A stretch of 45,826 bases of DNA, from positions 1 through 45,826 of the forward strand of contig MPUH01000564.1 in NCBI GenBank assembly GCA_001970955.1. The letters run 5' to 3'. The position numbers were made by a program, and so were the translations under genes. This document shows, one piece after another, positions 1 through 9,935 of this stretch; within the stretch, counting starts at the first letter, position 1, and each line of letters begins with the position of its first letter. The notes below the pieces were generated by a model that searched no databases, had not been told where the DNA came from, and worked only from the letters and a program-made list of their open reading frames with translations. Source of the stretch: Stentor coeruleus. Taxonomy: Eukaryota; Ciliophora; Heterotrichea; Heterotrichida; Stentoridae.

Positions 1-911
1 TTAGTTATAGTTGTAGCACCATCAACTATTTGTGAGTTCCTCCTTTGCCTAATCTTATCAGGAGATTCAATCCAATCAAAATAATGCCAGGGTTTGTCAC
101 TATCAATAAATTTCATCAGTAAATTTTTCATATAAGAGTAATTCGGAGTTTGATCATAACAAAGTTTTCTTGTGTATTTCAACATAGCAGAAAACTCACT
201 AGGTAAATCCCCAAAAAGTTCTTTATCATTAACATTAATTTTCTGATTCAAAACAATTTTCCATTTCTTAAACCCTTCAATAAAAGTTTCAAGCTTCCAA
301 GGTAATCCTCCTCTAACTAAGTATATCAAAGAATAGCATAAAGACTCTAAGTCATCACGACGACTTTGTCTAAAGCCAAGATGGTTGTTTATTGATGCAT
401 AGCTTACTGTACCTCGACATCTACGTCTAGTTTTAAATTCTTTATGATGTCCATTTACTCGATAAAAACAAGCCATACCGAAGTCAATTAAAACTATGCT
501 TTTTTGGTTAGCAGATAAGACGAATTGTGAAGGCTTTATGTCTCTATGAATAATATTGTTTTCATGCATTTTCTCAATTCTGTCAAGAAGCTCAATCCCA
601 ATAGCACAGACACATTCTAAAGATAGAATTCTGTCATTGTAGTTGTAGCTTAGGTTTTTCCCTAGAAGTTCAGCGGCAAAGTAATCATCGTCTTCTAGTT
701 GTCGATATTCGAAGATTTTCATAAACCCATCTAATTTGCTTAGCTGTTTCACAAAACTATATTCTCTCATTAGAGTCTCTCGATCTCGGCTTACTTTAAT
801 TGCAATCTTTTCTTGCTTTTTTCTATGAGTTGTAAGATATACTTGGCCATAACCTCCAACACCAAGTACTTTTTCTACTGTATATTGACCGACTTTTTTT
901 CTTAAGGACAT
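1..911 (-). CDS. TTBK/CK1-family protein kinase, partial at the window edge
   Basis: Reading from an ATG at 911 gives 303 uninterrupted codons that run off the left edge, so the C-terminus is missing. The kinase fold is clear: glycine loop GVGGYGQVY (residues 17-25), ATP lysine K39, catalytic loop HRDIKPSQF (122-130), DFG (143-145), and the CK1-group sequence SYASINNHLG in place of the usual APE. HRDIKPSxF is typical of tau-tubulin kinase-like members of the CK1 group, as is the segment RRDDLESLCY that follows. Oddity: the Mg-binding Asn of the catalytic loop is Gln here (Q129), so activity may be altered. There are no introns in the visible part. Group assignment is confident; substrate is unknown. 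Confidence 0.9.
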   Translation of the reverse strand, partial: MSLRKKVGQYTVEKVLGVGGYGQVYLTTHRKKQEKIAIKVSRDRETLMREYSFVKQLSKLDGFMKIFEYRQLEDDDYFAAELLGKNLSYNYNDRILSLECVCAIGIELLDRIEKMHENNIIHRDIKPSQFVLSANQKSIVLIDFGMACFYRVNGHHKEFKTRRRCRGTVSYASINNHLGFRQSRRDDLESLCYSLIYLVRGGLPWKLETFIEGFKKWKIVLNQKINVNDKELFGDLPSEFSAMLKYTRKLCYDQTPNYSYMKNLLMKFIDSDKPWHYFDWIESPDKIRQRRNSQIVDGATTIT

Positions 912-1495
912 TATTAAACTATTTATTAGAGCTCATAAAAAATTTTTTGATAGATTTATTAGATTTTTATAAGAATTACTAGCCAAAGCTCACAAATCAG
1001 CTTTTAAGTTTCTTTGCTCAAACTGATTTTATCGGCTTATATATGGTTTTATGATATTAAGTATCTTTTATTTAGATATTTTCCATTTTCCTTTAACACT
1101 TTGTTTGTTTTAAAACTTGAAATTATAAATCAATACTTTTAATATTTTAACCGATTAATTTAATATTCTTGTATTTATAATTATATTTTTCACCACACCA
1201 GGTCAAATGAACCAAATAAATCCCAGTTTTTTTTTCATACAGTTTAAAAAATTCTAAAAATTCCTACTGCAAAATCAGAAAAGTCTTCCTCAAAGCATCT
1301 AAAAATATAAGCAACCCTACCATTTTCACTACAAATATCAAATTTTAAATGCAAAAAGCCTTACCAACCTAAAAATATAAGCAACCCTACCATTTTCACT
1401 ACAAATATCAAATTTTAAATGCAAAAAGCCTTACCAAAATCCTTAGTTTTACAAGAAAATTAATACCTAAGCCCTTAGGATGGATAAAAAATAAC
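912..1495. other. Divergent intergenic region
   Basis: This AT-rich stretch lies between the start of the kinase on the minus strand and the start of the coiled-coil gene on the plus strand, so both promoters should be here. It holds a 70-bp tandem duplication (listed separately) just before the plus-strand start. No coding sequence or RNA gene is visible. Confidence 0.6.
1299..1437. repeat. Exact tandem duplication, 70-bp period
   Basis: The unit starting with CTAAAAATATAAGCAACC at 1299-1367 recurs at 1369-1437 without mismatches over 69 bases. There is no N at the junction, unlike the assembly-type duplications elsewhere in this window. It lies about 60-200 bp upstream of the ATG at 1496, in the presumed promoter or 5' leader. 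Confidence 0.9.
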
Positions 1496-3814
1496 ATGAA
1501 AAATGGTTCAAGTCTAACAGAAACCGGAGACCCCCTTGTAGCGAAAATTCGGCAAAAGTACTGCGACGAGCATGTCACATACGACCTTGCTGAATCAGTT
1601 GAAGACATTTTTTCTCTGTTAAAAACCTTAGAAAACACTAGCTTTGAAGCTAAAGACCCAAGAGTTACAATTGATCTTGCGAAATTGAGGAAAGAAAATA
1701 ATCATCTAAGAAAAGAACTATCGAAATTTTTCCCAGGCAAAAGTTCAATGGAAAGTGCATCTAAAAAACTTCAAAGCCTTTTAAGTCTTGATGAAAAAAC
1801 TCTTCATAGTTATCAAGACAAACATAGCCGCGAATCTTCTCCTGGAGTTTATACAAATACCGAGTGTGTTTCTTTTTTAAGATATGAAAACAATGATTTA
1901 AAAGAAAAAAACGAGAAGCTTTTGGGGGAAATATCATCTTTACAGAAAAAAATATCAGAAATCGAATTGAATTTACAGTCTAAACTATCGAGTTTCGAAA
2001 AAATGAAATCAGTGTCAACAACTTTAAGAATAGAAAACACTAATCTTGTTATGCAAAATAGGGAATTGGGAAAACGTAATAAAGTTCTTGAAGAGCAAAG
2101 TGGGATAGTTGAAGGATTACAGAAAAAGCTTAGAGGAGCTTTAATAGAAGCTGATAAAGGGCATAAAATTATAGATGTCAAAGAAAAAAATATTCAAACT
2201 GAAGGTGAGATACAGAGAAGTCCTAAAATTATTAACAGACTTTTTGAAAAAAAATGTAATGGATTAAATGTTGATTATCAAATGAATATATATTGTAAAG
2301 CTGTTAAGAAATATGTACTTAAAGTTCATAAAGGGGAAAAAATAGGTTTTTGGGCAGAGAAGAATGTGGTTAAGGTTAAAAAAGATAAGGAGGATAAAAA
2401 AATATTTGAAATAGATGTGCAAAACAGTTTGGGGGTGAAATGCTGTATTGAAAAGAAAAAGAATAAAGAGAAAAAAGAGGTTAAGGGGGAAAAAAAGGAA
2501 AAAATCAATCTTAGAATCCAAAAAATAGAGAATTTGAAGGTTTTAGGTGTGGAGAAAGTCCAGAAAGTTTTGGAAAATGAAAGGAAAAAACCTGACTTAA
2601 AAATTCACAACAGCTTTGCGGTTGGTATACATGGAATAAAAACCCCAATTAAAATAGCAGATGATAGTGGAAGATTAAACCCATTACCATTACCATTACC
2701 AAAGCCAATAACAAAACCAAAGCCAAAACTTAGCACCCATAGTTTCTCATCAGCGAATATAAAAGGCGAAAAACCTATCAGAAAAAAATTTGAAATTGAA
2801 TCCCAAAATAATCTTAGTATAAAATCATTATCAAAAACAAAAAAAAATAAAACAGGGACTTGCAAAGTTGAACTCCAGCCACCAGTGTCAATCAAAGTTA
2901 GTAAAAGATTAGCTGAAAAAAGAAAGCGTAAAGGACTGAAAGAAGTTACTATATTATCAATAGATATACTTGGAACTAAGAAAAAACCTCAAATGCTAAA
3001 ATCTTCAAAAGTACATAATGAATCATATATTCCAGACCCAAAAAAGAATCTTAAAACCCTAAAACCGAATCTTAAAAACTCTAAACCTGTAGCCTTATTA
3101 ATAAAATCAACACCAAAAGCTAAACCCAAGCTTGCAGTTATCAAATCACAAACTTTATCTTTAACCCCACAGCACTGGCAAATTACATTATCAAAAATCA
3201 ACGTATTTAATCGCACAGAAAGTGAAGAGTTCGAAGTATTCAACGCAAAAAATCTTTACAAACCCGAACTATCTTTAAGTCTACCATCATCAACCTCTTT
3301 TACCCCTAAACCTCATCCCTTATCAATAGATCCAGGTCCTCAACTTCTTTGTAAGAAAAAACCTATAAGACTCCGCGTAAAAATGTTCCAAATCTTCAAA
3401 AGCCCTATTCAAACCTTCAACCTTTCAGTCTATCGTGGAATATCAAAAACCCGTTCATTAGAAATTGTTATACTTCGGAAGTTTTCTTATAAGCCTGAAT
3501 CTAATAAAACAGATGATGATGATGCAAAAAGCACTAGTTCAAATAATGCTCGAAGAAAAAATAGACAACCAGTACGTAAACCAGCTTTAGAAGAATATTT
3601 CAATTTGGTAATATTAATATAGACTTTCCAAACAGTAAAAATGAACTTCCAAGATCGAGATAAAATACAAGGACTCAATAGTGACGAGCTTTTTATTAGA
3701 GCAAATCAAAGTGGGATAGCTTTTAATATGTACCATGATTGGATGAAAGAACAATTTATTATGTTTGCAAATACAGCAGCAAGAAAACCTTCAGTTATGG
3801 TCAAAGGCAAATAA
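1496..3814 (+). CDS. Basic coiled-coil protein, two exons, unknown function
   Basis: Exons are 1496-3607 and 3623-3814, joined over a 15-nt intron in phase 0; the product is 767 residues. Without splicing the frame stops inside the intron (at 3620-3622), whereas splicing adds 63 sensible codons (TFQTVKMNFQDRDK onward) ending in TAA. Residues about 50-230 are rich in heptad-like Leu/Lys/Glu and predicted coiled coil. The middle and C-terminal parts are very Lys-rich with repeated short Pro/Lys runs (for example PLPLPLPKPITKPKPK), and there is an Asp run DDDD near the end of exon 1. No known domain is recognised. The composition suggests a cytoskeletal or basal-body associated structural protein, but that is inference only. 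Confidence 0.85.
3608..3622 (+). other. 15-nt intron
   Basis: GTAATATTAATATAG, phase 0, A at position 10. Removal restores the frame of the 1496 gene. Confidence 0.92.
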
Positions 3815-3904
3815 TCAAAATAGTTATTTTTTAATAAATGATGGCCTTATAGATTTGCTCACTTTTACTTATCAAAATATTTTAGGACAGGCTAGAAGAG
3901 GCTG

Positions 3905-4175
3905 AGAAAGTGAAGAGATTCGAATGAATAAGATCAAAATTTTAACTGAATTCTGCATTTCAGATAAAATCATATACAATCATAATGATTCTATTTAAAA
4001 AAAATTATATTTATTAGAGGAGGTGTAGAATAGGGATGCAAATTATTCTTAAGATTTACCCAGCCGTAGACACTTCGAGATTTACTAAATTTAAGCCGGA
4101 AATCAATATGCTTAATAAATTTTCTAATTAGAAAAAATGTTTTTTGTAGTATTATGGAACTGCTACAGAACCCCC
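3905..4175 (+). pseudogene. Decayed fragment of the neighbouring DFN kinase
   Basis: The stretch mirrors an internal part of the intact kinase that starts at 4191 (about its residues 266-360, the linker plus the kinase N-lobe). Recognisable pieces are YNHNDS near 3977 and, further on, EINMLNKFSN, KKCF and YYGT. It carries TAA and TAG stops (for example where the intact gene has Gln before YYG) and indels, and lacks the rest of the kinase. It sits immediately upstream of the intact copy in the same orientation, as expected for an old tandem duplication. It is unlikely to be translated. Confidence 0.8.
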
Positions 4176-4190
4176 AGGCCCCCCCTATAA

Positions 4191-5864
4191 ATGTTTGAAT
4201 CTTTGGACCTAATTACTTATGTTTATCAATACCTTGTGCCAAAAATTGAGCAAGGCCACCCACCAAAAAAGAGTAAAATTTACACTTTAATCGAAGAAAA
4301 CTCTTTAGAAGCTATTCTTGCTATGGAAAAATCACTTGGAGATATTGCTAAAGAGTTTATTGGTAATCAAAACGATGTTGTCAACTTATATCGCGCCAGA
4401 GCATTTCTAGCTATTTGCGAGTGTGATAATATAAAACCAGGACAAGCTGAAAAATGTATTGAGTACCTTGTATCACTTAAGTTAGAAGAACGTAAACTAA
4501 ACACTTCAGCTGTAATCGAGGATTTTATAAGCAATTTAAACCCAACAATCGCAGAAGCAAGTCTTTCTTCTCTATTCGAATGGGCGAATATAATAAAAAA
4601 CATTCCAGCTACATTAGGTAAACATGATTCTTTTATCCCAATGCTAAGTTCAAGGCTCCAAATACTCATATGGAACAAAATGCCTACCGAATCAATGAAC
4701 GGGAATATAGAATTAGCAGAAACCCTATTAAAATGCACAGCTTATAAAGATATTGAACTCACAGATTTAATCGATATGGTCATGGACCATTGTATAAACT
4801 TCCTTGAAACAACCAATGAAGTCCATCAACTAGATAAAGCCCAAGGTTCAACTTTACAATTAGATCTTCAAAACATAACTAAATTACTTGGTATCCTTAA
4901 AAGCTTTGAAGTTGCAAATAAAGATATAACATCCCGATTAAGTTCTTTAGTAAAAATGTTTGGAGTCAATGAACATAAAGTCCAAAATGAAGAGATAAGA
5001 ATGAATGAAATAAGAAAAATGAATGAATTTACTCTAACTGAAAAAATCTTTTATAACCATAACGACTCTGTAGCTCGAACTTCAACATGTGTTATAGGGG
5101 GTTTTGCAAGCTCTGGGATACCAATAGCTGTAAAAATCTATACAGTCCCAGATCGATGTATGTTAACTTATTACGAAACTGAAGTAAATGCATTAAAAAC
5201 TTTGTCTAATAAAAAAAAATGCTTTTTGCAATATTATGGGGTTGTTGTTAATGAGAATTCTTTGTATATAATAACAGAATGTTGTGAAAGGACTTTATAT
5301 GATGATATGACAACAAGAAAAAGAGATAATAGGCCATATAGTGGAGAAGAAAGGCTTAATATAATAAAAGAATTATTAGATGGTTTTGGGTATATGAGTT
5401 CTAAGAAAATGTATCATCAAGATATAAAACCACAAAATATTATGTTTACAGGTCAAGGGGAATTGAAGATTATCGATTTTAATTCAGTTGTTATTGATAG
5501 TGGGGATAATAGTGAGATTAATGCTAAAATGGCTAGTAAAGGGAATAAATCGTGGATGTCTCCAGAGTATCTAAAAGCACTTATGATAAATTCAAATCAG
5601 AAACCTGTGATTAAACATAAAAAGTCTGATGTTTTTTGTTTAGGACTAGTTTTTTTGAAACTGTTTACTTTTGAGGATTTAACAGGGAAGAATCAAGAAA
5701 ATTCAAATGAAGAGTTGTTGAAAATTGTTGATACTAAAATTGATCATGAACCTTGTAAGGAAGTGATATTGAAAATGCTGAATTTAGACCCAGAGAAAAG
5801 ACCCTCGTTTAAAAAAGTGGCGATTGAACTGGCTGCAAGGTTGATGAATGAGATGAGCCCTTAG
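4191..5864 (+). CDS. Protein kinase with DFN instead of DFG and an all-alpha N-terminal region
   Basis: Single exon of 557 residues. Residues 1 to about 280 look helical and match no domain I know. The C-terminal about 270 residues are a kinase: Lys in IAVKIY, Glu in YETEVN, catalytic loop HQDIKPQN (usual Arg replaced by Gln, catalytic Asp and Asn kept), IIDFN where DFG is expected, SPEY for APE, and DVFCLG for DVWSLG. The glycine loop is poorly conserved (IGGFASSG). Missing the DFG glycine is a feature of some atypical or weakly active kinases, so catalysis is plausible but uncertain. The last 31 codons and the stop are duplicated downstream, and a decayed copy of its middle lies upstream, so this locus has been duplicating. 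The ATG follows a C-rich stretch (CCCCCAGGCCCCCCC). Confidence 0.88.
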   Translation: MFESLDLITYVYQYLVPKIEQGHPPKKSKIYTLIEENSLEAILAMEKSLGDIAKEFIGNQNDVVNLYRARAFLAICECDNIKPGQAEKCIEYLVSLKLEERKLNTSAVIEDFISNLNPTIAEASLSSLFEWANIIKNIPATLGKHDSFIPMLSSRLQILIWNKMPTESMNGNIELAETLLKCTAYKDIELTDLIDMVMDHCINFLETTNEVHQLDKAQGSTLQLDLQNITKLLGILKSFEVANKDITSRLSSLVKMFGVNEHKVQNEEIRMNEIRKMNEFTLTEKIFYNHNDSVARTSTCVIGGFASSGIPIAVKIYTVPDRCMLTYYETEVNALKTLSNKKKCFLQYYGVVVNENSLYIITECCERTLYDDMTTRKRDNRPYSGEERLNIIKELLDGFGYMSSKKMYHQDIKPQNIMFTGQGELKIIDFNSVVIDSGDNSEINAKMASKGNKSWMSPEYLKALMINSNQKPVIKHKKSDVFCLGLVFLKLFTFEDLTGKNQENSNEELLKIVDTKIDHEPCKEVILKMLNLDPEKRPSFKKVAIELAARLMNEMSP

Positions 5865-6015
5865 GTTTAATTATGATAACGATGTGGATTTCCTGAAAAT
5901 GCTGAATTTAGACCCAGAGAAAAGACCCTCATTTAAAAAAGTGGCGATTGAACTGGCTGCGAGGTTGATGAATGAGATGAGCCCTTAGGTTTAATTATGA
6001 TAACGATGTGGATTT
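5771..6015 (+). repeat. Tandem duplication of the kinase 3' end
   Basis: 121 bp covering the last codons, the TAG and the following 27 bases (5771-5891) recur at 5895-6015 with a 3-bp spacer and two mismatches (near codons for PSF and AAR). Both differences are compatible with a recent real duplication. No N separates the copies. The second copy is out of the gene, after its stop codon. Confidence 0.92.
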
Positions 6016-6153
6016 ATAATGTTTTTTTTTTATATAATGATTAGTTTTATACGACGATTAGTTTGGATTAGATTTTTTAATGAGGATTTAATATATGTTG
6101 ATGTTTATTGATAAACAATCTTAGTGAATCTAAAAGTTTATTATGCTATAAGC

Positions 6154-6468
6154 CTACTTTTTTGTAGTCTTGTTTCTTTCAAATTCCTGTGCAGATTTAT
6201 CGAAGTCAGCACTTTTTTCTAAGCGGATCATCACTTTTGTTATACCTTTGAAGTTACTATTTCTACCTTCGTCTTCAAGTAATGATGTATCGAATTTTAC
6301 CAGTTTAGCATAGCCGTATTTGACAAGTGAATCTGCTGCTCTGATTGCTGTAGAAATACCACCTTCCAAGGCATGAAGTTCTATTGAGTTTTTTGAAATG
6401 AATTTGTTCTTCACATCGTTTACATAAACTGATGGCATTTGCTTTGAGCTCACTCTAATAACTTCCAT
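6154..6468 (-). CDS. Alba-domain nucleic-acid-binding protein
   Basis: 104 residues, single exon. The pattern is that of eukaryotic Alba-like proteins: a first strand (EVIRVSS), helix beginning PSVYVNDVKNKF, then IELHALEGGISTAIRAADSL matching the conserved loop and helix, a strand following YGYAKLVKFD, and a final strand ITKVMIRLEK. Alba proteins bind RNA or DNA and appear in RNase P/MRP subunits (Rpp20/Rpp25) and in translational control in protists; which role applies here cannot be told from sequence. The tail is Lys-rich (RNKTTKK). It converges with the kinase upstream, whose duplicated 3' end lies about 140 bp away. Confidence 0.85.
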   Translation of the reverse strand: MEVIRVSSKQMPSVYVNDVKNKFISKNSIELHALEGGISTAIRAADSLVKYGYAKLVKFDTSLLEDEGRNSNFKGITKVMIRLEKSADFDKSAQEFERNKTTKK

Positions 6469-7137
6469 TTATATTATATTTTGTTTAGGAAAATTTTATT
6501 ACTAGGATATTAAAGATATAGTTTAGAATGAGTTTAAGTTAAAATAAGTCGGATTTTTTGTGATTTATTTTTAAAAAAATTTTGAAAGGGATGATTTTAT
6601 AGTTTATAAGGGATTGTAATGGTATTCTCAGATTTTGTATATAATAAAGAGTATTAGTTGTTTTTAATTAGTTTTTAGATGAAGATTCATGTTTTAAGAA
6701 AAGACTTATAGTTTTCTCAAGTGAAGTATTTTGCTATAAAACTCTAAACAATAAATTTTTAAGCCTTTTGATAACAATATGCTATTTTCAATAATTTATA
6801 TCATATATAAAAATATCTATATACTTTTTAAATAATCTAATATATAAAAAAACCCATAAATTATTATCCTATACAATTTTATTATCACAACTCAACCCAT
6901 TACAAATTCTTTATAACCTTTTATCAAATACCATATTATCATTACAATTAAAGCCATTAAATTGTTTTTCATTATTCTACCAAACTCATCATCATCAAAG
7001 CTTATTTTTCATTACAATTTATTTACATATTAATCTTGTCAATACTTTTTAATCTTTAATTAATTCATAAGTATTTAAAATATCTGAATATATATGTTTT
7101 ACAAAATATAATATACAATTACAATAATCTAAGTGAA
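6469..7137. other. Intergenic, no feature seen
   Basis: The region lies between the start of the Alba gene and the 3' end of the next minus-strand gene. The first part is C-poor and the part from about 6720 is G-poor on the plus strand, matching the 5'-flank and 3'-flank composition seen around other genes. No coding or RNA feature is seen. Confidence 0.5.
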
Positions 7138-7668
7138 TTATATATTATAACCACTAGATAAGCGTTTAGCTATTTTGATATATTCCTTAGCTTTACGAAG
7201 TCTAAAATTCGTAGTTTTGAATACACCCATACTTTCTTGTTTGTAGTTCGATAATGCAGCAATATGATTTGGTTGTTGCACTGGACTGGCTAAGGATTTT
7301 GGACTTCTTAACTTGACAGGGCATAAATAATTCAAGTCAAGATCACGAGGTTTCATATATTCTTTAAAGGCTTCATACAAATTAATAGTATGCTTCGCTG
7401 TATTCTGATATTCAGGACTGCCTGTAAATGAAATATCAAGCTTCTCTTGAACTTTAGATCTAATTTTCTCTAAACGCGACGGTCTCAAATAAATTTTTTT
7501 CTTAGGAAAACTTTTCGCTAAGTATCTTTGTGAGATAAACCCATTATTTGATAGAAACTGAAGATCTTCTGATATATAATCAACCTGTTTAGGTGTTTTT
7601 TTGGGATGTGGCAAGTTTTGCATGCTTAGAGTTCGTTTTTTAGCATATTTTCCTATATTAGTCGTCAT
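7138..7668 (-). CDS. Unknown basic protein, 176 residues
   Basis: A single-exon frame opens with ATG at 7668 and ends with TAA at 7138. The protein is Lys/Arg-rich with a compact middle (ISEDLQFLSNNGFISQRYL, then a basic stretch) and a C-terminal basic helix (FRLRKAKEYIKIAKRLSSG). There is no signal peptide, membrane segment or recognised domain. Codon use and the drop in AT content inside the frame compared with the flanks support it being a real gene. Function is unknown. Confidence 0.7.
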   Translation of the reverse strand: MTTNIGKYAKKRTLSMQNLPHPKKTPKQVDYISEDLQFLSNNGFISQRYLAKSFPKKKIYLRPSRLEKIRSKVQEKLDISFTGSPEYQNTAKHTINLYEAFKEYMKPRDLDLNYLCPVKLRSPKSLASPVQQPNHIAALSNYKQESMGVFKTTNFRLRKAKEYIKIAKRLSSGYNI

Positions 7669-8372
7669 ATATATTATAATTTATTGGATGAATTATTGTT
7701 TGATTTGTTTTTATTTAGATAAATTATATGGTTTGTATATAGAATTAAAAGATAATCATTTTATGGTTTTTTTAATTATTGATGGTTTAGTTTATGTGTT
7801 AAATTCTTTTTAAACTGTGAAAAATATTTTATTTTTGTGTAGGTTTTTGATTTAAGGCTTGGATTTTTTTGTTGTTGGGTGTTTAAGATAAATTAAGATT
7901 TTTAGTTTAGTGGATTATGATAATGTTAAATGAATAATGATTTATGGATAGATTTTATGTTTTTTTGGGATATTCAAAAAGTTGTGTTAGGATTTTTGTG
8001 GATTTTTTGTTAAGAAAGTATTGTGTGAGAATGAAGTGGTGAAAATACAGTTAGGTATTATGGGTGTAATGATAATATAGTAGAATGTTTAGGATTTTGT
8101 GTAGGTTTTTAATGAAAATATATACTTTATGGGAAAGTTGCATTTACAGCTCGTAATTGGGATAAATAGTTTAAAAAAAAAAAAATATTCTGCAACTATT
8201 TGATAAAATTATCACTTATCTGATTTAATCTATGATACTTATCATACCTTTAATTTAATATTTTTGATAGTTTTGTTATAACATAAAAATTACTGTCATA
8301 AGCACTTAACTATCCTTTTACTGTATCCAGTCCACTCTTCTGATAAACCAACATTATCACCCAAGTAATAAT
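7669..8372. other. Divergent intergenic region with skew switch
   Basis: This lies between two divergent starts. About 7680-8170 is T/G-rich and nearly C-free on the plus strand, and from about 8190 the sequence becomes C-containing and G-poor up to the ATG at 8373. No gene is seen; promoters for both neighbours are expected here. Confidence 0.5.
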
Positions 8373-9935
8373 ATGGAAAGTCTCACTCAAAACAGCCCAA
8401 ATTCATTCTTAATAAAAGAACTAGTTTCCAACGAATACAAACAAACAATTTCAGCCCTTTTAGAAGAAAACAGTTTATTAAAAAACAAACTAGCCATACT
8501 TCAAGACATCCTTCATAGATATAAACTAAATGACATGACTGAACTTATAAAAGAACTTGTATATCCTATATAGAAAGATATGAAAAATCTTATAGCAATC
8601 ATGAAAGAAAACTCAAAAACTACTAATGAAACTATAGAACAACAACAAAAACAAATACTAAAACTGCAGAAATCAGGAAATCAAATTGATACTGTTAATG
8701 AAGAAGTACCAGAAAAAAGGATTTCTATAGGATTAGCACAAATGAGTTCAATTAGTTGGGAAATAAATTCAAGAAGTCATGAAAGTGTAAATGAAAGACT
8801 TGATACAATAGGTGGAGATAAGCTTAGGGTAAATAAAGATCTGGAGTTTTATGTTAAAAAATCAAAGGAACTTACTTATGAAATTGAAGAGTTAAGAGGA
8901 AAAGCTCAGGAGAATGAAATATTAAAAAAGAAATATAATGGGTTAAAAGAACAGTTTGATGAAATAAATGACAAGTATCAGAAAAAGGAAGAATGTGTTA
9001 AGAATGGAAGTTTACGTTATGGGCAGGTTGTCAAAAAGAATGAATTACTTGTAAGTGAGAAGAAAAAACTTGAAGATAAAAATATAGAGCTTGAAGCTGA
9101 TAAGAAGAAAATGTTGGAAAAATGGCAAAGGTAAGAGAAATTCAGTTTGTTAGAAAAAACTAAAAGTGAAGACCAAGCCAAAACAAGGGTTAAAAATCTA
9201 GAAGAACAATTAGACAACGAGAAAAAAAAAAGTGAAAAAATACAATGCAAACTCAAAGACATAAACAAAAAATATGAAGATCTTAAAGAGTTGCTCATAA
9301 GAGAAAAAAACTACTCTGATGAATTAACAAGCTCATATAAAAAACTTCATGTTCAAAACAAAATACTTATAGAAGAAAAAGATCTTCTAAGCAAAATGAA
9401 TCAAGATCTAAGCATAAAAATTCACATATCACAAATAGAAAATTCTTCACCGCAAACTATGCAAACACAAAATGATGAAGTAACGATCAGCAATTTGCAA
9501 AAAGAACTTAACAGTTCCTTGCATTTATTAAAGAAAAAAAACCAAGACTTGATTCATCTTGAACTTAAAGTTGCTGATGCACAATTTTCTTTACATAAAC
9601 TGGAACAAAAGAATGAGGATTTTATGGGAGACTCGTTGCTTGTTGAAAAATATGAGTCTTTATTAGAAAAGTATCAAAAACTTCATGCAGAAAAGGTACA
9701 GATACAAAGTTTATATATAGACTCTTCTTCGTTAATATCTGAAAAAAACATAATTATACAGGAAATGACTAAGAAAATCAATAAAATTGAAGGAAAATTG
9801 TCTATATTTAATCACAAGTCTCAGGAAAACTCTAAAGCAAATCTGAACTCTGTTATAAATACAGCAACTTCAAAAGGTACGAATAAAAGTTCTCCTACAC
9901 GAAGCAAGACTCCTAAAGGGTTTTTATTTGAATAA
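8373..9935 (+). CDS. Long coiled-coil protein, three exons
   Basis: Exons 8373-8558, 8574-9130 and 9146-9935 are joined over two 15-nt introns (phase 0 and phase 2), giving 510 residues. Without splicing the gene looks like three separate ORFs, each ending in a stop codon inside or at the intron. The phase-2 junction joins AG and T, and exon 3 is otherwise not opened by an ATG, so splicing is needed. Almost the whole length is Lys/Glu/Leu-rich coiled coil; the last 30 residues are Ser/Thr/Lys-rich with TSKGTNKSSPTRSKTPKG, a possible phosphorylation-rich tail. No specific family is recognised. A cytoskeletal role is plausible in a cortex-rich ciliate, but this is inference. Confidence 0.88.
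8559..8573 (+). other. 15-nt intron
   Basis: GTATATCCTATATAG, phase 0, A at position 10. Confidence 0.9.
9131..9145 (+). other. 15-nt intron
   Basis: GTAAGAGAAATTCAG, phase 2, A at position 10. Its removal joins AG and T into a Ser codon and continues the coiled coil. Confidence 0.9.

Noticed and set aside
3970..4170. TAG and TAA in a kinase-like stretch might mean reassigned stop codons (as in Tetrahymena).
   Set aside because: All intact genes here end in TAA, TAG or TGA and contain none internally once spliced; the stretch also has indels and is partial, so it is a pseudogene.
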